DNA from: WTFY01 sp011523795
GTDB taxonomy: Bacteria; Pseudomonadota; Gammaproteobacteria; UBA4575
Length of the DNA stretch: 64,000 nucleotides
Direction of reading: 5' to 3'
Assembly: GCA_965207475.1 (NCBI GenBank)
Contig: OZ242278.1
Location: 1,550,001-1,614,000, forward strand
A program made the translations under genes and the position numbers. The notes below the pieces were generated by a model. The model was not told where the DNA came from. It did no database searches and saw nothing but the letters and a program-made list of their open reading frames with translations. Shown piece after piece: positions 53,589 through 63,620 of the stretch. Position 1 is the stretch's first letter. Each line of letters starts with the position of its first letter.

Positions 53589-55187
53589 TCAGGCAGTCAT
53601 CGTCTTCTGGGGAGGGCTCTGCCGGAAATAACTCTCCAGGAAATCATCAAAGGATACCGTGTCTGCAGCCTCTATACTGTGTTGTTTCTCAATGGATTGC
53701 TGCACTGATTTTTTTAAATGCCCCAGATCCTGTTTGCTCAGTGCATGGCTACACAACTGTTCCCGGTGCATTTCCGAGTACCGGTTTGCCATTTCGAAGA
53801 AACCTTCCCTGTTCTTGCGCATTTCATCCAGTGTTCTGGAAGAAGGCGTCTGGTCGGGGTCATCGATGAGTGCGGTCTGATCGCGCAGCGCTGTACTGTA
53901 GTGTTCACACCGGTTGGACTTGTCCAGGATTTCACAGACTCCCTGCATTTCACGCAGGATTTCCTGTCCCCACTCCTGCAGGGAAACCTGTTTCATGCAT
54001 CGGGTGAGCTTGAGCTGCGGATCTCGGCCATAGTGCGCGGTATGGATTTCATTGCTGTCAATCGCCTGACGCTCCGGGGCATCGATCAGCGGGCTGTGTT
54101 GCAGCAGGCAGAAAACCATCAGGGCTTCCAGGAAATAAAGCTGGGGGGCGCTGGTTCCCAGGGGCTCGAACATATCCAGGTCCAGGGAGCGTAATTCGAT
54201 GTACTGGACGCCGCGCTCATCGAGCGCATGGACCGGTTTTTCATGGCTCCCACAGGGCTGCTTGGGCCGCACGGTGCTGTAGTATTCATTTTCTATCTGC
54301 AGGATATTTGCGTTGAGCTGGCGGTACTCGCCTGCAACCTTGATCCCTATCCGTTCATATTCGGGGGAAGGTGTCTCGATGGCGCGGGCCAGGCACTGGA
54401 TATAGGAATCGACGCTGTCGTAACAGGCCTTGATCCCGATCTCGCTTTCTTTCTTGTTGCTGTAACCGAAGTCTCCCATGCGCAGGCTGGTGGCGTAGGG
54501 CAGGTAATAGGTTGTGGCATCAAACTGCATCAGGGGTCCGCGTTGCCCGGTCAGGAATGATTTGCAGATGGCCGGCGATGAGCCAAACAGGTAGTAAATC
54601 AGCCAGCCGTAGCGCTGCAGGTTGCGCGTCAGTGCGAAGTACCTGTCGGATACGAAATCACGCAGTGAACGGTCACTGCCCACAACGTCCATGTAGTACG
54701 GCCAGAAACCGTCCTGCAGCGAGTAGTTGAAGTGCACGCCGGCAATGACCTGCATCATCTTGCCGTAGCGGTAGCCAAGCCCTCTGCGGTACACCGTCTT
54801 CATCATCCCCAGGTTTGAGCTGCCGTAACGGGCGACAGGGATGCTTTCCTCACCGTCCACCACGCACGGCATGCTCGCATTCCACAGGGACTCGTCTTCC
54901 AGTTGCGCGTACACGAACTGGTGGATTTTTTTAAGGAATCCAAGTGTGGATGAAATTTCCTGCAGGGGCGGCGTGATCAATTCCAGCAGTGCTTCCGAGT
55001 AGTCGGTCGTGATGAAAGGGTGGGTAAGTGCCGAACCCAGGCCGGGCGGGTGAGGCTGCTGGGAAATCTTTCCGTCGCGGTCCACCCGCAGCGACTCCTT
55101 TTCCAGACCGATCTTGCTGCCTGACAGCAGGTGCAGTTGCCCGTCCCGAACGATTCTGGAGAGTGTGCTGTGTAACTGCTCGTACAT
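53589..55187 (-). CDS. gshA: Glutamate-cysteine ligase
   Basis: A 532-residue proteobacterial-type GshA that forms gamma-glutamylcysteine, the first step of glutathione synthesis. KIGLEKESLRVDRDG at the N-terminus, SSNLGMMKTVYRRGLGYRYG and YIELRSLDLDMFEPLG are family blocks. It is upstream of the SelD fusion on the same strand. Glutathione reduces selenite to selenide, so the pairing makes sense for selenium use. Confidence 0.96.
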   Translation of the reverse strand: MYEQLHSTLSRIVRDGQLHLLSGSKIGLEKESLRVDRDGKISQQPHPPGLGSALTHPFITTDYSEALLELITPPLQEISSTLGFLKKIHQFVYAQLEDESLWNASMPCVVDGEESIPVARYGSSNLGMMKTVYRRGLGYRYGKMMQVIAGVHFNYSLQDGFWPYYMDVVGSDRSLRDFVSDRYFALTRNLQRYGWLIYYLFGSSPAICKSFLTGQRGPLMQFDATTYYLPYATSLRMGDFGYSNKKESEIGIKACYDSVDSYIQCLARAIETPSPEYERIGIKVAGEYRQLNANILQIENEYYSTVRPKQPCGSHEKPVHALDERGVQYIELRSLDLDMFEPLGTSAPQLYFLEALMVFCLLQHSPLIDAPERQAIDSNEIHTAHYGRDPQLKLTRCMKQVSLQEWGQEILREMQGVCEILDKSNRCEHYSTALRDQTALIDDPDQTPSSRTLDEMRKNREGFFEMANRYSEMHREQLCSHALSKQDLGHLKKSVQQSIEKQHSIEAADTVSFDDFLESYFRQSPPQKTMTA

Positions 55188-55263
55188 TGTTCTGGCATGC
55201 AGGTAACCTTGCCTGGTGTAGGCGGATCGGCTACTGCACTGCGGTGTTTGTCAGTACATGCGC

Positions 55264-55269
55264 ATTGTA
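55264..55269 (-). promoter_or_regulatory. -10 box of gshA-selD
   Basis: Minus-strand TACAAT, 76 bases before the gshA ATG. A TTGAAA lies 20 bases further upstream, a long spacing, so the call is tentative. Confidence 0.35.
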
Positions 55270-55373
55270 CACACTTTGTCTCCAAATGCTTTCAAGATCA
55301 TTGACTGCATGCAGGCAAGACCTGGGCGCGGGTGTCCGGTGCCGGCCTGCGGCAGGCCAGGCCTGAATGAGGG

Positions 55374-55922
55374 CTAGGCCAGTTCCCGGTACAGGCGTTG
55401 CCAGTCGAAAGCAGGGCCCGGGTCGGTTTTCCGGTCCGGTGCGATTTCGCAATGGCCTGTGATGTTCTGCCTGTCCAGGGTCGGATAGGCGATGCGCAAT
55501 GCATCGATCAAAGCCGCCAGTACCCGGTACTGCGCATCCTCGTAGGGCAGGGTGTCGGTACCTTCCAGTTCAATTCCGATACTGAAATCATTGCAGTGAT
55601 CCCGCCCCCTGAAGTTCGAGACTCCTGCATGCCAGGCACGACGGTTGAACGGCACAAATTGCACGATTCTTCCACTTCGCCGAATCAGTACGTGGGCCGA
55701 TACCTTCAGTTTTGACAGGGAGGCAAAACCGGGGTGTGCCCCGGGGTCAAGCCGGTTGGTGAACAACTGCGGGATGTACGGCCCTCCGAATTGTCCCGGC
55801 GGCAGGCTGATATTGTGAATTACGACCAGTGAAGGCTGGCAATTACCGGGGCGTTCATCTGCATTGCAGGAAGGCATATGGCTTGCGCCGGTAATCAGGT
55901 GGCTTGCAGGGTCAACACGCAT
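55374..55922 (-). CDS. ampD: 1,6-anhydro-N-acetylmuramyl-L-alanine amidase AmpD
   Basis: A 182-residue cytoplasmic zinc amidase that recycles peptidoglycan by cutting L-Ala from anhydro-muropeptides. The zinc ligands are in VIHNISLP, WHAGVSNF and GHCEIAPDRKTDPG. There is no signal peptide, as expected for AmpD and unlike AmiD. It affects AmpR-type beta-lactamase induction in species that have that system. Confidence 0.95.
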   Translation of the reverse strand: MRVDPASHLITGASHMPSCNADERPGNCQPSLVVIHNISLPPGQFGGPYIPQLFTNRLDPGAHPGFASLSKLKVSAHVLIRRSGRIVQFVPFNRRAWHAGVSNFRGRDHCNDFSIGIELEGTDTLPYEDAQYRVLAALIDALRIAYPTLDRQNITGHCEIAPDRKTDPGPAFDWQRLYRELA

Positions 55923-55952
55923 GGGGGCCAGTATGCGAAATATCCGGGGAAT

Positions 55953-55979
55953 AAAAAAGGCCCCGCGATGCGGGGCCTT
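55953..55979 (-). terminator. Intrinsic terminator of groESL
   Basis: On the minus strand AAGGCCCCGC/GCGGGGCCTT forms a 10-bp stem with a three-base loop, followed by a T-run. It lies 32 bases after the groEL stop. Confidence 0.92.
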
Positions 55980-56011
55980 CCAGGACGGTAAAGCTTACCG
56001 GTGCGACTGCA

Positions 56012-57658
<1,647 letters not shown>

Positions 57659-57703
57659 GATTATTCCTTCCTAAATGCGTTAAATCTGTTTGAGAGTAAG
57701 AGA

Positions 57704-57994
57704 CTAGTCTTCGATCACTGCCATGACGTCGTCTTCACGCATCACCAGCAAATCTTCCCCGTCGACTTTCACTTCCGTGCCGGAATATTTTCCAAACAGG
57801 ACTTTATCTCCGGCTTTCAGATCCAGTGCACGGACCTCTCCGCTTTCAGTAATCTTTCCGTTCCCCACAGCGATCACCTCACCCTTGATCGGTTTTTCGG
57901 TAGCTGAATCGGGGATCACAATTCCCCCGGGGCTTGTACGTTCTTCTTCCATACGCTTGACGACCACCCGGTCATGCAACGGACGTAACTTCAT
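57704..57994 (-). CDS. groES: Co-chaperonin GroES
   Basis: A 96-residue lid protein of GroEL. The N-terminal MKLRPLHDRVVVKR, the mobile loop (EERTSPGGIVIPDSA) and the VLFGKYSGTEVK segment are visible. A strong AAGGAGG ribosome site precedes the ATG. Transcription starts from a sigma-70 promoter overlapped by CIRCE. Confidence 0.98.
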   Translation of the reverse strand: MKLRPLHDRVVVKRMEEERTSPGGIVIPDSATEKPIKGEVIAVGNGKITESGEVRALDLKAGDKVLFGKYSGTEVKVDGEDLLVMREDDVMAVIED

Positions 57995-58066
57995 CAGGAT
58001 CGCCTCCTTATAAAATCTGTAAACTCGGTTTTTGCTTTGCGTGCCCTGTCTCGGGCAAGCCTATTA

Positions 58067-58093
58067 TTAGCACTCGCGTTCAGCGAGTGCTAA
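58067..58093 (-). promoter_or_regulatory. CIRCE operator of groESL
   Basis: A perfect TTAGCACTC-N9-GAGTGCTAA. The symmetry extends to 16-bp arms with a five-base loop over 58062-58098, so it overlaps the -10 box. This is the HrcA repressor site. Confidence 0.97.
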
Positions 58094-58120
58094 TAATACG
58101 GTCGAGACAGGCAATGTCAA
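58093..58120 (-). promoter_or_regulatory. Sigma-70 promoter of groESL
   Basis: On the minus strand a perfect TTGACA (58115-58120), a 16-base spacer and TATTAT (58093-58098). The -10 box merges with the CIRCE arm, so HrcA binding would block RNA polymerase. No clear sigma-32 promoter was seen. Confidence 0.88.
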
Positions 58121-58139
58121 GTGATTTCTTCAGCCAATA

Positions 58140-58613
58140 TCAGCCGGTTGATCCGTCATCGTGGCGGGTGCTCTCGCCTTCGTAGACATTGCCGCGGGTA
58201 CGGTATGCACGGGGGGTGTGCAGCGAACCTTGCAGGCCGCTGCCGAATCTGGCGATCAGCCAGGTGACCAGCGTCCTGCGCGTCACGGGTACCAGACAGG
58301 CAAAGCCGATCGCATCCGTGAAAAATCCGGGTGTGAGCAGCAGGGCTCCGCCGATCAGCAAGGCGACTCCTTCCAGCAACTCGCCCGCCGGATTGCGTCC
58401 CTGGACAAGGGACTGCTGAAATCTGAGAAAGGTCTGGATTCCCTGCATGCGCAGCAGCATGACACCCAGTACGGCCGTCAGCACGACGAGCCCGATCGTG
58501 GGGAGCGCACCGATGATGCTTCCCACCTGTATCAGCAGGTAAATTTCAATGATCGGGACGATCAGGAATACCGCTGCGATCACCGGAAACAGTCTGACTC
58601 GGCCTTGCCGCAT
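58140..58613 (-). CDS. fxsA: FxsA family membrane protein
   Basis: A 157-residue inner-membrane protein with three or four helices (FLIVPIIEIYLLIQVG and the LTPGFFTDAIGF block are diagnostic for FxsA). The start at 58613 has AAGGA seven bases upstream. In E. coli, FxsA overproduction eases F-plasmid exclusion of phage T7; the normal role is unknown. It lies upstream of groESL, as in several gammaproteobacteria, with the groESL promoter after its stop. Confidence 0.92.
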   Translation of the reverse strand: MRQGRVRLFPVIAAVFLIVPIIEIYLLIQVGSIIGALPTIGLVVLTAVLGVMLLRMQGIQTFLRFQQSLVQGRNPAGELLEGVALLIGGALLLTPGFFTDAIGFACLVPVTRRTLVTWLIARFGSGLQGSLHTPRAYRTRGNVYEGESTRHDDGSTG

Positions 58614-58830
58614 GAGATGATCCTTCTTCGGTACGGGTTTGCGGCACGCAGGCTGCAAATTCCGATTTGCCGGGTGTTTTGCGAGGCTACGGGAAGGGCA
58701 GCGGTACGGGTACCGGTGATCTGCCGTGCCGTCGTGTACCTACTGTATACCGGATTGGCTTGAAATTGTACCTTGCCGTTGCCGGGCAGACCTCCCGGGT
58801 CGCCTGCCGCAAGCTGCTCCCGCCCAAGGC

Positions 58831-58860
58831 TTGTTGGGAATTCCGGTTCCAAGATATGAT
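58831..58860 (+). promoter_or_regulatory. Promoter of cutA-dsbD
   Basis: TTGTTG (58831-58836), an 18-base spacer and TATGAT (58855-58860). The -10 box ends 5 bases before the cutA ATG, leaving no room for a ribosome site. Confidence 0.55.
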
Positions 58861-58865
58861 GCCGC

Positions 58866-59186
58866 ATGACTTCACATTTGCTGGTTCTGACCACTTTTCC
58901 GGACAGTGATAGCGCCATACAGGTGGCAAGGGGTATCGTGCGGGCAAAACTTGCCGCCTGCGTGAACATCCTGCCTTCCGTGCAATCTGTCTATGTGTGG
59001 CAGGGAAAGGAGTGCGTGGAGCCCGAGCATGTTGTGCTGATCAAAACGACCGAAAGCGCGTATCCGGGGCTTGAGTCCTACATAAAAAACCATCACCCCT
59101 ATGAACTTCCTGAGCTGATTGCGACTCCCATCACCATGGGATTCCAAGAATACCTGGACTGGGTTACACGGCACGTCATCACATGA
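58866..59186 (+). CDS. cutA: Divalent-cation tolerance protein CutA
   Basis: A 106-residue trimeric protein of the CutA1 family. AACVNILPSVQSVYVWQGK and ELPELIATPI are the family blocks. It is linked to copper tolerance in E. coli, mainly through dsbD in the same operon. The start overlaps nothing upstream, and the stop overlaps the dsbD start by four bases. Confidence 0.95.
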   Translation: MTSHLLVLTTFPDSDSAIQVARGIVRAKLAACVNILPSVQSVYVWQGKECVEPEHVVLIKTTESAYPGLESYIKNHHPYELPELIATPITMGFQEYLDWVTRHVIT

Positions 59187-61069
59187 AACATTTGAGCGCC
59201 TGGCTTTGCATTGTACTGGCATGGTGGGTACAACCGCTGATCGCGGGCACCGCGGATGGCGAGCCGTTGCTGGGCCGTTACGGGGTCCAGAAATTTCTCG
59301 ATCCGGACGATGCCTTCCGGGTCACCGCAAGCCAGGGAGATGGCCGGATCATCATCCTGCAATGGCGGGTCGAGCAGGGGTATTACCTGTACCGGGACAA
59401 GATTGCTGTCACGCCGAAAGATGAAACCCGCCTGACCCTGGGCCCGCCGCAGCTGCCTGCCGGCCAGGTCACGCAGGATGAGTACTTTGGCGAAGTGACC
59501 AGTATCGAGCATGACTTCCAGTCCGCCGTGCCGGTGCTGCAAGTCGCACGGGACACGCGCGACCTGGAGCTGCTGGTGTCCTACCAGGGATGCGCGGAAG
59601 CCGGTCTGTGCTACCCGCCCATAACCAAGGCCCTTGTGGTGGATTTCAATCCCGACCTGGGGACCGGCATGCCGTGGACCGGTTCGAACGGCTCTGCTGC
59701 CGGCACCCCGGGTTTCCAGTCCGAGCAGGACCGCCTGGCGGGCCTGCTGGCCTCGGGGAAACTCTGGCTTACCGTCGCCAGCTTTTTTGGCCTGGGGGTC
59801 CTGCTGGCCTTCACGCCCTGCGTGTTTCCGATGATCCCTATCCTTTCCAGCATCATCGTCGGGCAGGGCGCGGGGGTCTCGACATCCAGGGCGTTCTCAC
59901 TGTCGCTGGTCTATGTGCTGGCCATGTCCGTCGCCTATACCGCTGCGGGAATCGCCGTTGGCCTGTCCGGTGAAAATATCCAGTTCTGGCTCCAGACTCC
60001 ATGGGTGCTGGGCGCGTTCGCCGGCATCCTCGTGCTGCTTTCCCTGTCCATGTTCGGGCTTTACGAGTTGCAGTTGCCGCAGGCGTGGCGGTCCAGGGTG
60101 CATGCCGTGACTTCCGGCCAGCGACAGGGCTCCTATGTCGGGGCGGCCGTGATGGGTTTTCTGTCGGCGCTGATTGTGGGGCCGTGTATCAACGCCCCCC
60201 TGATCGGTGCATTGATCTACATCGCCAACGTCGGGGATGCCGTGCTCGGTGGCACCGCGTTGTTTGCACTGAGCCTGGGCATGGGTTTGCCGTTGCTGGT
60301 GCTGGGGACCTCGGAAGGGAAGCTGTTGCCGAAGGCAGGGGCGTGGATGGGCTCGGTGAAGGCGGTGTCCGGAGTGCTGCTGCTGGGACTGGCCATCTGG
60401 TTGCTGGAACGCGTGATGCCGGCCCCGCTGGTGCTGATGCTCGCCGGAATCCTGCTCATTGCATCTTCCGTGTACATGGGGGCGCTGGAAAGGGTCAGGG
60501 AGGGGGCCTCGGGCTGGTTCAGGTTGTGGAAAGGCCTGGGAGTCATTGCCCTGGTCTATGGCGCGGTCCTGGTCATCGGGGCGGCTGCGGGCAGTCACAG
60601 CCTGCTGCATCCGCTGCAGGGCATGATGGCCAGGAATTTTGACCCGGGCACTGCAGGGTATGCCGTGGACCCGGATCATGTCTTGCCGTTCAGGCAGATC
60701 AAGGGGGTCGAGGGACTGGACACGGCCCTGCGCCAGGCCGTCGCGGAAGGCAAGCCCGTCATGCTCGATTTTTATGCCGACTGGTGCATTTCCTGCAAGG
60801 AGATGGAAGCCTTCACGTTCAGCAAGCCGCAGGTGCGCCGCGCGCTTCGGGATTTCGTCCTGCTGCAGTCGGACGTGACGCATCACGATGAACAGGACCG
60901 GGCGCTATTGAAGCATCTCGGCCTGTTTGGCCCGCCGGCAATCCTGTTTTATGACCCTTCGGGAAGGGAGAGGTACAGTTACCGGCTAATAGGCTTCATG
61001 GGCGCATCCGGGTTTTCATCGCACCTTGAGCGATTCAAGGAAGCGGTTGCACCCGATCAGGGCCTTTAG
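59183..61069 (+). CDS. dsbD: Thiol:disulfide interchange protein DsbD
   Basis: A 628-residue inner-membrane electron carrier from cytoplasmic thioredoxin to periplasmic DsbC, DsbG and CcmG. It has a signal peptide, then an alpha domain with the Cys pair in YQGCAEAGLCYPP. The eight-helix beta domain has Cys in FTPCVFPMIP and VGPCINAPL. The C-terminal thioredoxin-like gamma domain carries WCISC. All six redox cysteines are present. It is translationally coupled to cutA. Confidence 0.97.
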   Translation: MKHLSAWLCIVLAWWVQPLIAGTADGEPLLGRYGVQKFLDPDDAFRVTASQGDGRIIILQWRVEQGYYLYRDKIAVTPKDETRLTLGPPQLPAGQVTQDEYFGEVTSIEHDFQSAVPVLQVARDTRDLELLVSYQGCAEAGLCYPPITKALVVDFNPDLGTGMPWTGSNGSAAGTPGFQSEQDRLAGLLASGKLWLTVASFFGLGVLLAFTPCVFPMIPILSSIIVGQGAGVSTSRAFSLSLVYVLAMSVAYTAAGIAVGLSGENIQFWLQTPWVLGAFAGILVLLSLSMFGLYELQLPQAWRSRVHAVTSGQRQGSYVGAAVMGFLSALIVGPCINAPLIGALIYIANVGDAVLGGTALFALSLGMGLPLLVLGTSEGKLLPKAGAWMGSVKAVSGVLLLGLAIWLLERVMPAPLVLMLAGILLIASSVYMGALERVREGASGWFRLWKGLGVIALVYGAVLVIGAAAGSHSLLHPLQGMMARNFDPGTAGYAVDPDHVLPFRQIKGVEGLDTALRQAVAEGKPVMLDFYADWCISCKEMEAFTFSKPQVRRALRDFVLLQSDVTHHDEQDRALLKHLGLFGPPAILFYDPSGRERYSYRLIGFMGASGFSSHLERFKEAVAPDQGL

Positions 61070-61165
61070 TGATCCGGTTCAGGCGCAAACAGCACTCGTG
61101 CATGCCGCCAGGCGGGGCAGGGTCCAGGGCCCGCAAGCCGCTGTACGGTACCATCGGCTGGAGGT

Positions 61166-61930
61166 TCACTGTTTCAGCCTGTAACCGGTCTTGAAGATCC
61201 ACCAGATGATTAGCAGGCAGATACCGGTAAACAGCATCACCATGAACAGGCTGACTTCGACGCGGACGTCGGCAACCTCGTAAAAACTCCAGCGGAAACC
61301 GCTCACCAGATACACTACCGGGTTAAACAGGCTTGCGGTCCTCCAGGCGGGTGGCAGCATGTCGATGGTGTAGAAACTTCCGCCGAGAAATACCAGCGGC
61401 GTGATCACCAGCATCGGAATCAGCTGCAGTTTTTCAAAGTTGTCTGCCCACAGGCCAATGATGAATCCCAGCAGGCTGAAGGAGATACAGGTGAGGACCA
61501 GGAAGCCAAGCATCCAGAAAGGGTGGTGGATGTCCAGTTCGACAAAGAATCCTGCAGTGACCAGGATGATGATCCCGATCAGGAAGGACTTGGTGGCGGC
61601 AGCACCCACGTAGCCCATGAGAATCTCGATGAACGAAACCGGTGCAGAGAGTACTTCGTAGATCGTGCCCGTGAATCTCGGAAAATAAATGCCGAACGAG
61701 GCGTTGGCCACGCTCTGTGTGAGCAGGGCCAGCATCATCAGGCCGGGAACAAGGAACGCACCGTAGGGAACGTCCTGGACCGTTTCGATCCTTGTTCCGA
61801 TGGCTGAACCGAACACGACAAAGTACAGGATGGTAGAGACGATGGGTGAGACGAAAGTCTGCATGACGGCCTGCCATGCACGCAGCATTTCGTGCTTGTA
61901 GATAATGCTGACTGCGTGAACGTTGATCAC
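61166..61930 (-). CDS. ABC-2 type transporter permease
   Basis: A 254-residue inner-membrane permease with six helices of the ABC-2 exporter type (VSPIVSTILYFVVFGSAIG, MGYVGAAATKSFLIG). It resembles the YadH/NodJ group, whose substrates are mostly unknown. Its start overlaps the ATPase stop by four bases, so they form one exporter. Confidence 0.93.
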   Translation of the reverse strand: MINVHAVSIIYKHEMLRAWQAVMQTFVSPIVSTILYFVVFGSAIGTRIETVQDVPYGAFLVPGLMMLALLTQSVANASFGIYFPRFTGTIYEVLSAPVSFIEILMGYVGAAATKSFLIGIIILVTAGFFVELDIHHPFWMLGFLVLTCISFSLLGFIIGLWADNFEKLQLIPMLVITPLVFLGGSFYTIDMLPPAWRTASLFNPVVYLVSGFRWSFYEVADVRVEVSLFMVMLFTGICLLIIWWIFKTGYRLKQ

Positions 61931-62850
61931 TGGTCTTGCACCAGGTTGATGAAGATATCCTCCAGCGAGCTTTGGGAAGTGTTCACGTCCTTGAGCAGCA
62001 AGCCGGCCTGGTCCACGGCCCGCAGCAGTTCTGCGATGCCGGTATGCTCGCTGTAGCTGTCATAGGTATAGATCAACCGCGTGCCGTCCGTGGACAGTTC
62101 CAGGGACCAGCGGGACAGGGATGGCGGGACCGAGGCAAGCGGCTCTTCCATTTCTATGGTCATCTGGCGTTTTCCAAGCTTGTGCTTGAGGGCCTGCTTG
62201 TCATCCACGACCAGCAATTCGCTTCTGTTTATCACGCCGACCCGGTCCGCGATCGCCTCCGCCTCCTCGATATAGTGCGTGGTCAGGATGATCGTCGTCC
62301 CGGATTCCTTGAGCCGGGTCACAAGGCTCCACATTTCCTTGCGCCGTTCGATATCCACCCCGGCCGTAGGCTCGTCCAGGAACAGAACGGAAGGCTGATG
62401 GGAGAGGGCCTTTGCGATCAGTACGCGGCGTTTCATTCCTCCGGACAGGGTCATGATCAGGCTGTCCTTTTTCTCCCACAGCGACAGCTGCTTGAGGAGT
62501 TCTTCAAGGTAAGCGGGGTCCGGCCGTTTGCCGAACAGTCCCCTGCTGAAGCAGACCGTGTTCCACACGGTCTCGAACATGCCCAGGGTCAACTCCTGGG
62601 GTACCAGGCCGATCAGGCTGCGCGTGGTCCGGTATTCGTGGATGATGTCATGACCGTTTACCATGACGGACCCCTCGCTGGGATTCACGATGCCACAGAT
62701 GATGGAGATCAGGGTAGTCTTTCCCGCGCCGTTCGGTCCGAGCAATGCGAGAATCTCTCCGGCGTGGATGTCCAGGTTGATGTTATGAAGCGCACGGTGT
62801 CCGTTCGAGTAAACCTTCGACAGGTTGGTGATTGAAATAACTGGATTCAT
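61927..62850 (-). CDS. ABC transporter ATP-binding protein (ABC-2 exporter)
   Basis: A 307-residue ATPase with Walker A GPNGAGKTT, signature LSGGMKRRV and Walker B LFLDEPTAGVD. The C-terminal 70 residues resemble the DrrA-type extension. It is coupled with the permease immediately downstream. The substrate is unknown. Confidence 0.94.
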   Translation of the reverse strand: MNPVISITNLSKVYSNGHRALHNINLDIHAGEILALLGPNGAGKTTLISIICGIVNPSEGSVMVNGHDIIHEYRTTRSLIGLVPQELTLGMFETVWNTVCFSRGLFGKRPDPAYLEELLKQLSLWEKKDSLIMTLSGGMKRRVLIAKALSHQPSVLFLDEPTAGVDIERRKEMWSLVTRLKESGTTIILTTHYIEEAEAIADRVGVINRSELLVVDDKQALKHKLGKRQMTIEMEEPLASVPPSLSRWSLELSTDGTRLIYTYDSYSEHTGIAELLRAVDQAGLLLKDVNTSQSSLEDIFINLVQDQ

Positions 62851-63174
62851 GCCGGCATGGTCAAAGCGGTAATTGTGCGTTGCGTGCTAAAGATACCATC
62901 AAACCGGTCTGGGTACCCTTTCCCGTCTCGGACCCGTGCGCACGAAACCGTCCGGGTGCAGGTACCACTGGAGACACGGCACTTCGTGGACGGATGCCCG
63001 CTTGCCGGACCAGGCCCAGCACGGACGGGGTATCGAGGCCGGTCAGGCCCGCGATGCCAGGAGCGATGAAATATCCGAACAAAGCACTGGCCTCCCCGCA
63101 AATTTCATGTACACTAGCAGAAAATCGAAGAAACCTGCACGATCAAGACATTTCGAAGCAAAAATCCGGTAGAT
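62851..63174. other. 324-base intergenic region between the ABC exporter and aroQ
   Basis: No convincing gene is seen; short open frames here have no family features. It must carry leftward promoter(s) for the ABC genes and a rightward one for aroQ-accB. A TACACT at 63110-63115 lies about 60 bases before aroQ but has no good -35. No terminator or RNA structure was recognised. Confidence 0.5.
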
Positions 63175-63618
63175 ATGGCCAAGATTCTAGTTTTAAACGG
63201 TCCAAATCTTAACCTTCTGGGCAGGCGCGAACCTGAAATCTACGGTCATGAGACGCTTGAGGAAGTGGTCCGGCAGGCCCAGGTTACCGCGCACGGGCTC
63301 GGTCACCAGCTGGAAGGGTTCCAGAGTAATGCGGAGCACGAGCTGGTGGAGCGGATACACCGTGCCGGCAAGGAGGGCATCGCCCTGATCATTTTCAATC
63401 CGGGTGCGTTCACGCATACCAGCATCGCCCTGCGCGATGCCCTGCTGGGCGTTGCCATCCCGTTCATCGAGGTGCACCTGTCCAACGTTTTTGCGCGTGA
63501 GGACTTCAGGCAGCATTCGTTCCTCACGGACATCGCGGCCGGCGTGATTTCCGGACTCGGTGCCAAGGGTTACGAACTGGCCGTCCAGGCGGCTCATCAC
63601 AGGCTGTCCGGAAGCTAG
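63175..63618 (+). CDS. aroQ: 3-dehydroquinate dehydratase, type II
   Basis: A 147-residue dodecameric enzyme for the third shikimate step. N-terminal LNGPNLNLLGRREPEIYG (with catalytic Tyr), QSNAEHELVERIH, NPGAFTHTSIALRDAL and EVHLSNVFAREDFRQHS are all present. It lies 2 bases before accB, the common gammaproteobacterial aroQ-accB-accC order. It supplies the chorismate used by the chorismatase in this window. Confidence 0.97.
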   Translation: MAKILVLNGPNLNLLGRREPEIYGHETLEEVVRQAQVTAHGLGHQLEGFQSNAEHELVERIHRAGKEGIALIIFNPGAFTHTSIALRDALLGVAIPFIEVHLSNVFAREDFRQHSFLTDIAAGVISGLGAKGYELAVQAAHHRLSGS

Positions 63619-63620
63619 GC

